A stretch of DNA of 64,000 nt from Streptomyces radiopugnans (GCF_900110735.1 NZ_FOET01000010.1:1-64000), one strand, 5' to 3'; shown: positions 1 to 8,554, counted from the stretch's first letter. A program made the numbers and translations. The notes: generated by a model from the letters alone, not told the origin.

Positions 1-183
1 CAGGCCCTGGCCGCCGCCGTCCAGGGCATCGAGGCCACCTCACGCGGCGAGGTCGGAGTCCGCTCCCTGCAGGAACACGCAGAACACCTCACCGCTGCGA
101 GAGGTCAGCTCGGAGCGGCCGGTGTCGAGGTGTCGATGGCCAGCGAGACGGCAAGCGCGCCGAGGGCCGTTCCCATCAGGTAG
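1..183 (+). CDS. Possible C-terminal fragment of a gene cut by the window edge
   Basis: An open frame runs in from the left edge and stops at a TAG at 181-183. The first 35 or so codons have the G/C-rich third positions expected of a real gene here and encode an Ala/Glu/Gly-rich helical segment; codon use then deteriorates. If real it would overlap the convergent LysE-type gene by 79 bp, which is long, so it may be spurious. No family recognised. Confidence 0.25.
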   Translation, partial: QALAAAVQGIEATSRGEVGVRSLQEHAEHLTAARGQLGAAGVEVSMASETASAPRAVPIR

Positions 184-752
184 CGCTGGAACTTCAGCCA
201 GGAGGGGCGGCGGGCGAGGAAGACGGAGATGGTTCCGGCCGCCAGCACGATGATCAGGTTGACGGTGAGGGCCACCACGATCTGGACGGAGCCGAGCATG
301 ATGCCCTGGAGCAGCACGTTGCTCGCCGTAGGGTCGACGAACTGCGGGATGAGCGAGAGGTACATGATGGCGATCTTCGGATTGAGCAGATTCGTCATCA
401 GCCCCATCGTGAACAGCCTGCGCGGCGGGTCGTGCGGGATCTCCTGGGGGGCGAAGACGGACACACCGCCGGGCTTCAGCGCGCTCCAGGCGAGGTAGGC
501 CAGATAGGCCGCGCCGGCTATCTTCACGGCGGTGTACAGCTCGGGCACCGCGATGAAGACGACCGACAGGCCGAGGTTGGTGGCCACCAGATAGACGAGG
601 AAGCCCACGGCGACGCCGCCGAGGGACACGACTCCGGCGCGCCTTCCCTGGGTGATGCTCCGGGAGACGAGATAGATCATGTTCGGCCCGGGGGTGAGCA
701 CCATTCCCAGGGCCACCATCGCGACGCCGAGAACCCCGCTCGCCTCAACCAT
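105..752 (-). CDS. LysE/RhtB family amino-acid exporter
   Basis: Predicted inner-membrane exporter of amino acids or small amines, 215 aa, the usual length for the LysE/RhtB family, with about six hydrophobic segments. The N-terminal family signature TPGPNM lies at about residues 20-25 and is followed by a charged loop (SRSITQGRRAG). The ATG start overlaps the end of the upstream DinB-like gene by 8 nt (ATGGTTGA), so the two are translationally coupled. The pair is divergent from a MocR-type regulator, a common arrangement for exporters controlled by such regulators; the substrate cannot be read from the sequence. Confidence 0.88.
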   Translation of the reverse strand: MVEASGVLGVAMVALGMVLTPGPNMIYLVSRSITQGRRAGVVSLGGVAVGFLVYLVATNLGLSVVFIAVPELYTAVKIAGAAYLAYLAWSALKPGGVSVFAPQEIPHDPPRRLFTMGLMTNLLNPKIAIMYLSLIPQFVDPTASNVLLQGIMLGSVQIVVALTVNLIIVLAAGTISVFLARRPSWLKFQRYLMGTALGALAVSLAIDTSTPAAPS

Positions 753-1305
753 GGCTTCCCACCGCTTTCCGCCCGGTCCCGCGGGCTTCGTTCAGTACCT
801 CGGAGAGGCTGTGGATGATGTCGTGGAGGAAATGGCGGGTGAGGAGGTCCAGGTTGGGCCGAGGAGCCGGGAAGCGGGGGTCCTCGTGCTCCCAGTCGTC
901 GTCGGTGAGCACGGCCAGGCGGCCGGCCAGGGCCCCGGCGGCCCGGCCCAGCTCCTCGGATGCCCGCCGGGCGTCCTCATCGCGGTAACGCGGCGGAGGC
1001 TCCGAGCCTCCGGGTGCCGGTGCGGCCGGCGGGGCGGTTCCGAGGAACGTGTCGATCCGCCGGTGGAACAGGATGCACATGTCGCGTACATGGCATCCGT
1101 GTTCCAGTGGCGACCAGGGGAGCGTGCCGTCGTGTCGCCGGGCGGTCCCGGGAGCCGCCAGCACCTGCTGCCAGCGCGCCGCGTACTCCAGGAGCAGGTC
1201 CGCGGCCTTCCGCCGGCTGTACGGACGGGAGGTGAAGGCGCATCGGCCGCACCGGGGTAACGGAAGCGGGGGACGGTCCAGCAGTGTGCGTGCCGTGGTG
1301 TTCAC
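745..1305 (-). CDS. DinB-like / maleylpyruvate isomerase N-terminal-type protein
   Basis: About 186 aa, four-helix DinB/DUF664-like protein. An N-terminal CGRC motif is followed by helix-forming sequence. A His in GCHVRD and a later HDIIH (HxxxH) give the three-histidine metal site typical of the superfamily. Members are often metal-dependent thiol (mycothiol) transferases or isomerases, but many are uncharacterised, so no reaction is assigned. The start is inferred as GTG at 1305, with AGGAAGG 13 nt upstream; no ATG fits the conserved N-terminus. The 3' end overlaps the LysE-type exporter start by 8 nt. Confidence 0.7.
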   Translation of the reverse strand: MNTTARTLLDRPPLPLPRCGRCAFTSRPYSRRKAADLLLEYAARWQQVLAAPGTARRHDGTLPWSPLEHGCHVRDMCILFHRRIDTFLGTAPPAAPAPGGSEPPPRYRDEDARRASEELGRAAGALAGRLAVLTDDDWEHEDPRFPAPRPNLDLLTRHFLHDIIHSLSEVLNEARGTGRKAVGSHG

Positions 1306-1466
1306 CGGGCTGCGGCTACCTTCCTGGCGGAGTGTCCTGCGGCTGTCTGCCGGCTGTCTGTCCAGTGCGCCCCGAACCGTCCTGCGTCCAATGCTCGGGG
1401 CGATATCGAGTGTATGGCGGATCCCTGATCCGATCAATGCGGGGCATTGCCCTCGGTGCAATACTG

Positions 1467-1477
1467 TGTTTGGATGC
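1467..1477 (+). repeat. 11-bp motif TGTTTGGATGC, copy 1
   Basis: The motif lies 24 bp before the MocR start, in the divergent promoter region. An identical copy is at 3009-3019, after the end of the same gene. The local context is similar too (ACTGT and CAG nearby). It may be a regulator site, or chance. Confidence 0.35.
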
Positions 1478-1500
1478 CAGTACGCCGGGGGGAGGATGCC

Positions 1501-2838
1501 GTGAAGGACTACAAGAGCGTCGCCGACGCGGTCGCCGAGGAGATCAGGTCGGGCCGCCTCAGGGCGGGAGACCGGCTTCCCCCGCAGCGTGACTTCGCCC
1601 GGCAGCACGGCATCGCCGGTTCCACGGCCACCCGCGTCTACCGGGAACTCGCCCGCCGGGGCCTCACCGTCGGCGAGGTGGGCCGCGGCACCTTCGTGCG
1701 CGCCGCCTCCGGCGCGGTCCCCCCTTCCTCGCCCGAGCCCGCGGACGGCCGGGTCGACCTGGAGCTGACCCACCCGGTGGTGCCCGAGCAGGCCGGGTTG
1801 CTCTCCGCCGGACTCGGCAGGCTGCTGCGTCCCGACGCCCTGGGGCCCGCGCTGCGGCCGGTCGGCCCGGACGGCGGCCCCGCCGCGCGCGAGGCCGCCG
1901 CCGATCTGCTGATGCGCGGCGGCTGGCGCCCCGACCCCGCGCGGGTGCTGTTCGCCGGGAGCGGTCGGCAGGCGGTCTCGGCCGTCGTCTCGGCGCTGGC
2001 CCGGCCGGGCGCCCGGCTGGGCGTCGAGGAACTGACCTACCCGGCGGTCAAGGCGATCGCCGCCCGGTTCGGCATCACCCTCGTGCCGCTGGCCGTGGAC
2101 GACGCGGGGCTGATCCCCGAAGCCGTCGAGGAGGCCCACGAGGCCGGGCCGCTGCACGCGGTCTACGTCCAGCCGGTCCTGCACAACCCGCTGTCGCTCT
2201 CCATGCCCGCGGAGCGGCTGGAGCGGCTGGCGGACATCCTGGCGAGGCTCGGGATCCACGCGATCGAGGACGCCGTGTGGTCCTTCCTCCGAGACGACCT
2301 GCCGCCCCTGGCGTCCCGCGCGCCCGAATGGACGATCGTCGTCGACAGCCTCTCCAAGCGGCTCTCGCCGGGGCTGTCCCTCGGGATCGTGGTGGCCCCC
2401 GCCTCCGTCGCGAACCGCGTCTCCGTGTCGCTGCGCTCGGGAGGCTGGACCCCCATGCGATTCGCACTGGAGGCGATGTCCCAGTGGCAGGCGGACGGCA
2501 CGGTGCGGGCGGTCGTACGGGCCAAGCAGCGGGAGGCCGGGGTGCGGCAGGAGATCGCCCGGCGCCACCTGGGCGACTTCGTGACGCGGAGCGCCCCCTG
2601 CTCGTACTACCGCTGGTGGGAGCTGCCCCCGGCCTGGCGCGCCGACACCTTCGTCGCCGCCGCCGCGCGGCACGGCATCGGGGTCACACCCGCCGCGGCG
2701 TTCTCCGCCGGCCGTCACCGGATTCCCAACGCGGTCCGCCTGGGCCTGGCCTCGCCCGCCCCCGACACCCTCTCCCGGGCCCTCGCCACCCTGGCCGATC
2801 TCGCCCGGTCGGCTCCGGCCGACCTCGCCACCGACTGA
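1501..2838 (+). CDS. MocR-type GntR regulator with aminotransferase-like domain
   Basis: A 445-aa fusion of an N-terminal winged helix (residues about 5-75, ending in the GntR-like GRGTFVRA) and a fold-type I PLP-dependent aminotransferase-like domain. The PLP Schiff-base lysine is probably Lys286 in SLSKRLSPG; other PLP-site pieces are HNP and EDAVWS. MocR proteins sense a PLP or amino-compound ligand and control neighbouring genes, here most plausibly the divergent DinB/LysE pair. Start: GTG at 1501 with GGAGGA 4 nt upstream is preferred over an in-frame ATG at 1447, which would add a non-conserved leader. Confidence 0.9.
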   Translation: MKDYKSVADAVAEEIRSGRLRAGDRLPPQRDFARQHGIAGSTATRVYRELARRGLTVGEVGRGTFVRAASGAVPPSSPEPADGRVDLELTHPVVPEQAGLLSAGLGRLLRPDALGPALRPVGPDGGPAAREAAADLLMRGGWRPDPARVLFAGSGRQAVSAVVSALARPGARLGVEELTYPAVKAIAARFGITLVPLAVDDAGLIPEAVEEAHEAGPLHAVYVQPVLHNPLSLSMPAERLERLADILARLGIHAIEDAVWSFLRDDLPPLASRAPEWTIVVDSLSKRLSPGLSLGIVVAPASVANRVSVSLRSGGWTPMRFALEAMSQWQADGTVRAVVRAKQREAGVRQEIARRHLGDFVTRSAPCSYYRWWELPPAWRADTFVAAAARHGIGVTPAAAFSAGRHRIPNAVRLGLASPAPDTLSRALATLADLARSAPADLATD

Positions 2839-2964
2839 GGGCGGGAGGTGTCGACCGGAGCCGGAGGAGCCGTCGGGCGGCCTTCCGGACGGATCCCGCG
2901 GCGTGGGCGTTGGGCGGCGGAGCGGCGATCCGGAAACCCTCCGGTTTCGGCTCAGTATCCGGGC

Positions 2965-3006
2965 GGATTCCGCAGGAAAAGGACCTGATATCGGATTGCG
3001 GAATCC
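2965..3006. repeat. Perfect 10-bp inverted repeat, 22-bp spacer
   Basis: GGATTCCGCA at 2965-2974 is the exact reverse complement of TGCGGAATCC at 2997-3006. It lies between the MocR and LuxR-type genes. The spacer is purine-rich (AGGAAAAGGA). It could be an operator pair or an RNA stem. Confidence 0.55.
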
Positions 3007-3148
3007 ACTGTTTGGATGCATCAGCCCCATGCCGAATCGAGGAGTGAATCCCGGGCGCAGGGGGGTGAAACCGAAAGGAAAGTGCGGGAAAAGCTGACGG
3101 TCCGAGACATATCGACACCTCACCGATGTGATTTTTCCCACGTTTGGT

Positions 3149-3161
3149 GGAACTCGGTTCC
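3149..3161. promoter_or_regulatory. Dyad GGAAC-TCG-GTTCC upstream of LuxR-type gene
   Basis: A perfect 5+3+5 dyad in the AT-richer part of the intergenic region, 172 bp upstream of the LuxR-type ATG. The size fits a HTH dimer site; autoregulation is a guess. Confidence 0.35.
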
Positions 3162-3333
3162 TGTTCGTGAAAACAACCGGACGCCGGCCTCGTGATCCAG
3201 ATCCGAGAAAGCGCCATATTTATTCGTCCGGCCTCTTTGTGTGGCGGCATGTCAATCCTGTGCATATTCCCCCGGCGATGCCAGCCTGCTTGGCGTCGTA
3301 ATCGCGCAAAGCGGCAACACGAAGGACGGGCAG

Positions 3334-4338
3334 ATGTGTCGTTATCCTGAAATGGGTGCATCTCCTCGAGAGGTGCGCGTGTGCGACGAGGGGCTGCAGC
3401 TGTACCGCGAGGCACTGGAGGCGGGGACCGTATCAGGCGGCGTGCCCGAATGCCTCATCGAGTGCGGCCTTCTGAGGCCGCTGCCGGGCAGGGAGAACTC
3501 GTTCGTCCCCGTTCCCCCGAGAGTCGCGGAATCGGAAGTGACCCGTTCGGTGGAGCGCGAAATAGAGCAGTACGAGGGAATCCTGGCGGCTCTGCGTTCC
3601 TCTTTCCTCGCCGCGGAAATCGTCTACCGGGACACCCAGCGGCAGGCGGAGCCCTCCATCGAATCACTGAAAGGCGAGAAGGTGATCGGGGAGGCTCTGA
3701 GGCTGGCGGTGGAGTCGTGCAGGGAGGAACTGCTGACCGCGCAGCCGGGCGGCGGCCGGCCCCCCGCGCTGCTCGCCGAAGCGCTGCCCCGCGACCTGGC
3801 CCTGGTACGGCGGGGCCTGCGGCAGCGCACGCTCTACCAGCACAGCGTGCGCTCGCACCGGCCCACCCTGGCGTACATCGAACGGGTCCTGGCCGAAGGA
3901 GCCCAGGTCCGTACGCTGGACGAGATCTTCGAACGTGTCATCATCTGCGATCGCACGGTCGCCTTCATCCCCGGCGCCCCGGAGCGGAAGAGCGCCGCGC
4001 TGGCCATCCGCCACCCCGGTGCCATCGACTTCCTCACCAAGGTGTTCGAGCACATGTGGGAGCGCGCGGAACCCGTGTCCGTCTCCATGGACCGGCACCG
4101 CCCCGACCTGCTCACCGACTCCGTCCGCAGGACCGTGCTCCGCATGGTCGTGACCGGGCACACGGACGAGAGCATCGCGGCCCGCCTGGGCGTGAGCGCC
4201 CGCACCGTCTCCACGCACATCAAGAAGATCTCCGAGGCGCTGGGCAGCCGCAGCCGGGCGGAACTGGGCTACCTCGTCTCCCAGCGACGGCTCCTCGAAG
4301 CCGGGAACGCCTCCGCCGGGACCCCGGCCACGCCCTAG
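3334..4338 (+). CDS. Orphan LuxR-family HTH regulator with TrmB/PLD-like N-terminus
   Basis: A 334-aa regulator. The C-terminal 65 residues are a LuxR/GerE helix-turn-helix (TDESIAARLGVSARTVSTHIKK, quoted in parts: TDESIAARLG, SARTVSTHIKK). The N-terminal half resembles the winged-helix/phospholipase-D-like architecture of the large Streptomyces group of TrmB-LuxR regulators and carries no response-regulator phosphorylation domain. Start: ATG at 3334, with AAGGA 7 nt upstream, rather than the GTG at 3241. There is no adjacent kinase or biosynthetic gene, so the target is unknown. The gene is convergent with the glycosidase gene to its right. Confidence 0.8.
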   Translation: MCRYPEMGASPREVRVCDEGLQLYREALEAGTVSGGVPECLIECGLLRPLPGRENSFVPVPPRVAESEVTRSVEREIEQYEGILAALRSSFLAAEIVYRDTQRQAEPSIESLKGEKVIGEALRLAVESCREELLTAQPGGGRPPALLAEALPRDLALVRRGLRQRTLYQHSVRSHRPTLAYIERVLAEGAQVRTLDEIFERVIICDRTVAFIPGAPERKSAALAIRHPGAIDFLTKVFEHMWERAEPVSVSMDRHRPDLLTDSVRRTVLRMVVTGHTDESIAARLGVSARTVSTHIKKISEALGSRSRAELGYLVSQRRLLEAGNASAGTPATP

Positions 4339-4372
4339 CGGTACCGCCCCGGGGTACCCGGCCGCCCGCGGA

Positions 4373-6220
4373 TCAGTACGCCAGGCCGTGTCCGAAGGGG
4401 TAGAGGGTGCCGGTGGAGTCGAGGTCCGGGACGGCGACCGGGAGCCTGCCGGCGGGGGAGAGGTCGCCGTAGACGGTGCGGACGGCGGCCCGGAGGGAGG
4501 GGGCGCCGTAGGAGTAGGTGGCCAGGTAGGCCGGGACGCCGGGGAAGCGGCGGATGTCGTACGGGTTGCGGACGGCGACGGCGACGACCGGCGTGCCGGT
4601 GTCCATCAGGGCCCGGACCAGCCTCGCCTGGGCGGCGCCCTTCTCGGAGCCCGCCGCGGCCGCGTTGACGGAGACGATCACCAGGCCGTGGCCCGCCGCC
4701 GCGTCGGCCGCCTCCGTGATGCGGCCCGCGGAGGGGATCGCGCCCGTCTCCAGCACGGTGGCGCTCTGGCCGGGCCGCTCGGCGACGGCGTCGGCGAGGG
4801 ACCGGGTGGTGCCCACTCCCCAGCCGGTCACCAGGACGGAGCGGGCGCCGGAGGAGAGGGGCAGGAGGGAGCCCTCGTTCCTGACCAGGGTGACCGTGCG
4901 GTCGGTGATGGCCTGGGCGTCGGTCCTGTGGCGCTCGGCGCCGACGGTGCGCACGGCGCGCTGCTCGTCCACGTACGGGTGCCGGAAGAGGTCCCGGCGG
5001 AGCTTGTGCGCCAGGATCCGCTCGACCGAGGCGTCCAGGCGGGAGACGGGGATCTCCCCGCTGCGCACGGCCTCCAGGACGGCGCCGTAGGCGGTGTCCA
5101 GTTTCGGCGCCAGGACGAGCTGGTCGCAGCCGGCCCTGAGGGCCTGGACCGGCGCCACGTCCGGCGGGAACTGGCCCGAGGCGCCCTGCATGTCCAGGGC
5201 GTCGGTGACGATCAGGCCCTCGAAGCCCAGCTCCTCGCGCAGCAGCCCGGTGACGATCGGCCGCGACATGGTGGCCGGGACGCCCGACGGGTCCAGGGCC
5301 GGGACGACGATGTGGGCCGTCATGATCGTGTCGACCCCGCGCGCGATGGCGGCCCGGAAGGGCGGCAGGTCGATGCTCTCCAGTTCCTCGCGGGTGTGGT
5401 CGATCCGCGGGAGGCCGGTGTGGCTGTCGGTGTCGGTGTCGCCGTGTCCGGGGAAGTGCTTGGCGGCCGAGGCGACCCGGCCGCGGTGGTAGCCGCTCAC
5501 GGAGGCGTCGACCAGGGAGGCGCACAGGGCGGGGTCGGAGCCGAAGGAGCGGACGCCGATGACCGGGTTCTCGGGGTTGACGTTGACGTCGGCGACCGGG
5601 GCGTAGTTCTGGTTGACGCCCATCGCCGCCAGCTCCAGGCCGATGATCTCGGCCGAGCGCCGGGTGTCGGCGGTGGACCGGCCCGCCGCCAGCGCCATGT
5701 TCCCGGGCAGGAGGGTGGCGGGGTCGGTGAGGCGGTAGACGACGCTGCCGCCCTCCTGGTCGATGGAGACCAGCAGCGGCACGCGGGCGCCCGCGCGGCC
5801 CGCGGCCCGCTGGAGGCCGTTGGACAGACGGGCGGTCTGGAGCGGGTCGCGGACGTTGTCGGGGCCGCGGCGGGCGTCGAAGTAGATGACCCCGCCCGGC
5901 CGGTACTTGGCGATGACCTCGGCGGGGGTGTCCACGCCGTACAGGGTGCGGTTGCCCGCGGAGACCGTGTCGGCGGCCTGCCCGTAGACCTCGACGACGA
6001 AGAGCTGCCCGACCTTGTCCTCCAGGGACATGCGGCGGACCAGGGCCCGGGCCCGGGCACGCGCGCGGTCGGTGCCGGAGCCGGCGGCCGACCCCGCGGC
6101 CGCCCCGGTGTCCGCGTTCGCCGGGGAGGAGAGGGCGGCGGAGGCGGTCAGCGCCGCGGTGACACCGAACAGGCCGGTGGCGAGGGCTTGTCTGCGGCTG
6201 GGAGTCGCGGGCTGCTGCAT
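4373..6220 (-). CDS. Tat-secreted GH3 beta-N-acetylglucosaminidase (NagZ-like)
   Basis: A 615-aa secreted glycoside hydrolase family 3 enzyme, probably releasing N-acetylglucosamine from chitin or peptidoglycan fragments. The N-terminus has a twin-arginine signal (SRRQALATG, then a hydrophobic run ending near ANA). KHFPGHGDTDTDSH is the His/Asp loop specific to GH3 N-acetylglucosaminidases, and Asp340 in IVTDALDM is the expected nucleophile. The C-terminal third is an alpha/beta sandwich domain as in two-domain GH3 enzymes. ATG at 6220 is preceded by GAGGAGA at good spacing; longer upstream frames are GC artefacts. Confidence 0.88.
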   Translation of the reverse strand: MQQPATPSRRQALATGLFGVTAALTASAALSSPANADTGAAAGSAAGSGTDRARARARALVRRMSLEDKVGQLFVVEVYGQAADTVSAGNRTLYGVDTPAEVIAKYRPGGVIYFDARRGPDNVRDPLQTARLSNGLQRAAGRAGARVPLLVSIDQEGGSVVYRLTDPATLLPGNMALAAGRSTADTRRSAEIIGLELAAMGVNQNYAPVADVNVNPENPVIGVRSFGSDPALCASLVDASVSGYHRGRVASAAKHFPGHGDTDTDSHTGLPRIDHTREELESIDLPPFRAAIARGVDTIMTAHIVVPALDPSGVPATMSRPIVTGLLREELGFEGLIVTDALDMQGASGQFPPDVAPVQALRAGCDQLVLAPKLDTAYGAVLEAVRSGEIPVSRLDASVERILAHKLRRDLFRHPYVDEQRAVRTVGAERHRTDAQAITDRTVTLVRNEGSLLPLSSGARSVLVTGWGVGTTRSLADAVAERPGQSATVLETGAIPSAGRITEAADAAAGHGLVIVSVNAAAAGSEKGAAQARLVRALMDTGTPVVAVAVRNPYDIRRFPGVPAYLATYSYGAPSLRAAVRTVYGDLSPAGRLPVAVPDLDSTGTLYPFGHGLAY

Positions 6221-6652
6221 CGGGTCTCTCCTCACATGGGCGGACGGAACGGGTGGGGCCGGTGGTGCGCGTGCGGAAGGGACGGCATGTGGGGGTGGAT
6301 GCCGGAGCCGTGGCGGCCACATCGTTCCAGCGCGCCGGGCCCGCGGCCAGAGGGGTGCGGGACTGTCAGTGGTCGGGCCATTGGCAGAGGTGCGTGGGAG
6401 GCGCGGAAGGAGGGCCCGGGAACGGGAGGGTCCGGGGACGGGAAGGTCCGGGGACGGGGTCGGGAGGGTGGAGTCGGAGGGCGGCTTCGGGCGGGGCGGT
6501 TCGGGCGGGCCCACTGGGATTGTGGCCGTGGCGGCCGGGGCTGGGCGCGGCGACGCGCGGCGGGGGCACGGCACGGTGCTCCCGGAGGGTGACGCGGGAC
6601 GCGTCCGTCGCGGCCGGAACCGCGAGTGCGCGCCGGACGCCTCGGCGGCGCC
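6221..6652. other. 432-bp G-rich intergenic region
   Basis: No gene is supported. It holds the upstream region of the glycosidase gene. The + strand has two near-identical 16-bp units at 6422-6453 (ACGGGA[G/A]GGTCCGGGG) and four or more closely spaced G-runs at 6418-6442 that match the G-quadruplex pattern G3+N1-7. Confidence 0.6.
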
Positions 6653-7174
6653 TCAGCAGCCCAGCGGCTTCTCGTACCAGGCCACGTCCCAGTACCGGCC
6701 GAACTTCCGGCCGACCTCGCCGTACGTGCCGATGCGGCGGAAGCCGAAGCGGGCGTGGAGGCGTACGGAGGCCTCGTTGGGCTGGGCTATGCCCGCGTAG
6801 GCGCGGTGGACGTCCTCGCCGCCGAGGGCGTCGAAGAGGTGCTCGTACAGCAGGGTGCCGACACCCCGCCCGCACGCGTCGGGGGCGAGGTAGACGCTGA
6901 CCTCGACCGAGGTGGAGTAGGCGGGCTTGGGGCGGAACGGGCTGCTGGTGGCGTAGCCCAGGACGCGGTTCGATTCCGCGTCGAGGGCAACCAGAAGACG
7001 GTGGGGGCCGTCCTTGGGGTGGGAGAGCAACCAGGGACGCCTGGCATCGACGGTGAGGGGCTCGATGTCGAATGTGACGGGGGTCTCGCGGACGTAGTGG
7101 TTGTAGATGTCCGTCAGATCCGGGAGATCGCCTTCCTCGCCCGCTCTGACCTGGACTTCTCCGCGCTCCGTCAT
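6653..7174 (-). CDS. GNAT acetyltransferase, phosphinothricin-acetyltransferase (Pat/Bar)-like
   Basis: A 173-aa GNAT enzyme. The N-terminal IYNHYVRETPVTFD and the later FRPKPAYSTSVEVSVYL match the Pat/Bar/MddA group, which acetylates phosphinothricin, methionine sulfone or related amino acids. The acetyl-CoA loop is CGRGVGTLLYEHL. ATG at 7174 has GAGAGGG upstream. It is divergent from hrdD with about 180 bp between. The substrate is unknown; many housekeeping homologues act on methionine derivatives rather than antibiotics. Confidence 0.85.
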   Translation of the reverse strand: MTERGEVQVRAGEEGDLPDLTDIYNHYVRETPVTFDIEPLTVDARRPWLLSHPKDGPHRLLVALDAESNRVLGYATSSPFRPKPAYSTSVEVSVYLAPDACGRGVGTLLYEHLFDALGGEDVHRAYAGIAQPNEASVRLHARFGFRRIGTYGEVGRKFGRYWDVAWYEKPLGC

Positions 7175-7237
7175 GGCCGGCCCTCTCTGTGTGGCGGCGC
7201 AGAATACCGCAAGATCCGGAAAAACGATGCGCGCCGT

Positions 7238-7265
7238 GGGAATTCTGTCCGGATTGAAGTCGTTG
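7238..7265 (+). promoter_or_regulatory. SigR-type promoter of hrdD
   Basis: GGGAAT at 7238-7243 and GTTG at 7262-7265 are separated by exactly 18 nt, matching the Streptomyces SigR (thiol-oxidative-stress sigma) consensus GGGAAT-N18-GTT. Predicted transcription start is near 7272, leaving a leader of about 85 nt. hrdD is a documented SigR target in S. coelicolor. Confidence 0.8.
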
Positions 7266-7357
7266 ATTCCATCGGAACGGGCACCCGAACCCAGGAGACG
7301 CCGGGTGGCTGGACCGCCACCGACCAGTTGTAGACCACGACTCGCAAGGGAGTACGC

Positions 7358-8374
7358 ATGGCAACCCGTGCCGTCGCCCGTCGTCAGGCCGATCCCAACG
7401 GCGCTGACGAGGCACGACCTGTACGTACCTCGTCGGCAGGGGATGTAGCGGACCGGGACCTGGTCGGCATGTACCTCGACGAGATCGCCCGCACCCCGCT
7501 GCTGGACGCGGCGAAGGAGGTCGAGCTCTCGCTCGCCATCGAGGCGGGCGTGTACGCCCGGCAGATCCTCGAGGGCGAGGTCGAGCCCGTCTCGGAGGAC
7601 TCGCCGAGCGCGACCGCGACCCGCGAGGAACTGGAGGCCGTGGCCGCCGAAGGCGAGCGCGCCAAGGACGTCTTCATCCGCTCCAACCTGCGCCTGGTCG
7701 TCGCCGTCGCGCGGCGCTACCCCCGCAGCGGTCTGCCGCTGCTGGACCTGATCCAGGAGGGGAACGCGGGCCTGGTGCGGGCGGTGGAGAAGTTCGACTA
7801 CCGCAAGGGCTTCAAGTTCTCCACGTACGCGACGTGGTGGATCCGGCAGGCCATCACGCGGTCGATCGCCGACCAGTCGCGCACCATCCGCCTCCCCGTC
7901 CACCTGGTCGAGGAACTGGGCCGGATCCGGCGTGTGCAGCGGGAGTTCAACCGCGAGCACGGCCGCGACCCCGAGCCCGCCGAGATCGCCGAGGAGCTGG
8001 GCTCCACGGCCGAGCGCATCACGGACGTGCTGGACTGGGCGCGCGATCCGGTCAGCCTGAACATGTCCGTGGACGACGAGGGCGAGACCCAGTTCGGCGA
8101 TCTGCTGGAGGACACCTCCGCGACCTCTCCCGAGGACTCCGTGCTCGTGATGCTGCGGCGCGAGGAACTGGAGGACATGATCGGCCGGCTCGACGACCGG
8201 ACCGCCTCCATCATCCGGGCGCGCTACGGCATCGAGGACGGGCGCGAGCGCACGCTGACCGAGGTCGGCAAGCAGCACGGCCTGACGAGGGAGCGCATCC
8301 GCCAGATCGAGAAGCACGCCCTGCTCGAGCTGAAGAAGATGGCCCATGACACGGGCTTCGACGCGGCGGCGTGA
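7358..8374 (+). CDS. hrdD: Principal-like sigma factor HrdD (group 2 sigma-70)
   Basis: A 338-aa sigma factor with regions 1.2-4.2. Region 2 includes NLRLVVAVARRY and the -10 recognition helix TYATWWIRQAITRSIADQ (read in parts). Region 3 is VEELGRIRRVQREFNREHGR, and region 4.2 is GLTRERIRQIEKHALLELKK. Region 1.1 is absent, as expected for Hrd group 2 factors, and length agrees with HrdD (about 332 aa). HrdD recognises HrdB-like promoters and is dispensable in S. coelicolor. ATG at 7358 follows AAGGGAG. A SigR promoter lies about 95 bp upstream. A GGAAC at 7274-7278 might belong to a SigE promoter but has no clear -10. Confidence 0.93.
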   Translation: MATRAVARRQADPNGADEARPVRTSSAGDVADRDLVGMYLDEIARTPLLDAAKEVELSLAIEAGVYARQILEGEVEPVSEDSPSATATREELEAVAAEGERAKDVFIRSNLRLVVAVARRYPRSGLPLLDLIQEGNAGLVRAVEKFDYRKGFKFSTYATWWIRQAITRSIADQSRTIRLPVHLVEELGRIRRVQREFNREHGRDPEPAEIAEELGSTAERITDVLDWARDPVSLNMSVDDEGETQFGDLLEDTSATSPEDSVLVMLRREELEDMIGRLDDRTASIIRARYGIEDGRERTLTEVGKQHGLTRERIRQIEKHALLELKKMAHDTGFDAAA

Positions 8375-8439
8375 CGGCGTCCGGCGCGGTGGGGCACACC
8401 GCGCCGCGACGGAGCACAACCGAAGACGACCCCTGGACA

Positions 8440-8474
8440 GGGACCCCGGCGCACCCCCCCCGCGCCGGGGTCCC
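8440..8474 (+). terminator. Hairpin terminator after hrdD
   Basis: A 13-bp perfect stem (GGGACCCCGGCGC / GCGCCGGGGTCCC) with a 9-nt loop, 66 nt after the hrdD stop. No long T-run follows, as is common in Streptomyces. Confidence 0.8.
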
Positions 8475-8554
8475 GCTGTGTCCGGGGCTCGCGGCGCCCG
8501 GAGCACCAGCGCGGTGGCGGCGAGGCGGCGTGGTGGGGCGGTGGGACGGGCGAT

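Larger units (their letters stand above)
2839..3333. other. 495-bp intergenic region with dyads and an AT-richer stretch
   Basis: No gene is supported here. The left part contains a small GAAACC/GGTTTC hairpin (about 2935-2947) that may end the MocR transcript, then a 10-bp perfect inverted repeat at 2965-3006 and the second TGTTTGGATGC motif at 3009-3019. From about 3090 the composition drops in GC and includes a GGAAC-TCG-GTTCC dyad (3149-3161) and AT-rich CATATTTATTC (about 3216-3226). This is presumably the promoter region of the LuxR-type gene. Confidence 0.6.

Noticed and set aside
7274..7300. SigE promoter for hrdD beginning at GGAAC
   Set aside because: No GTC-type -10 at the required distance was found.
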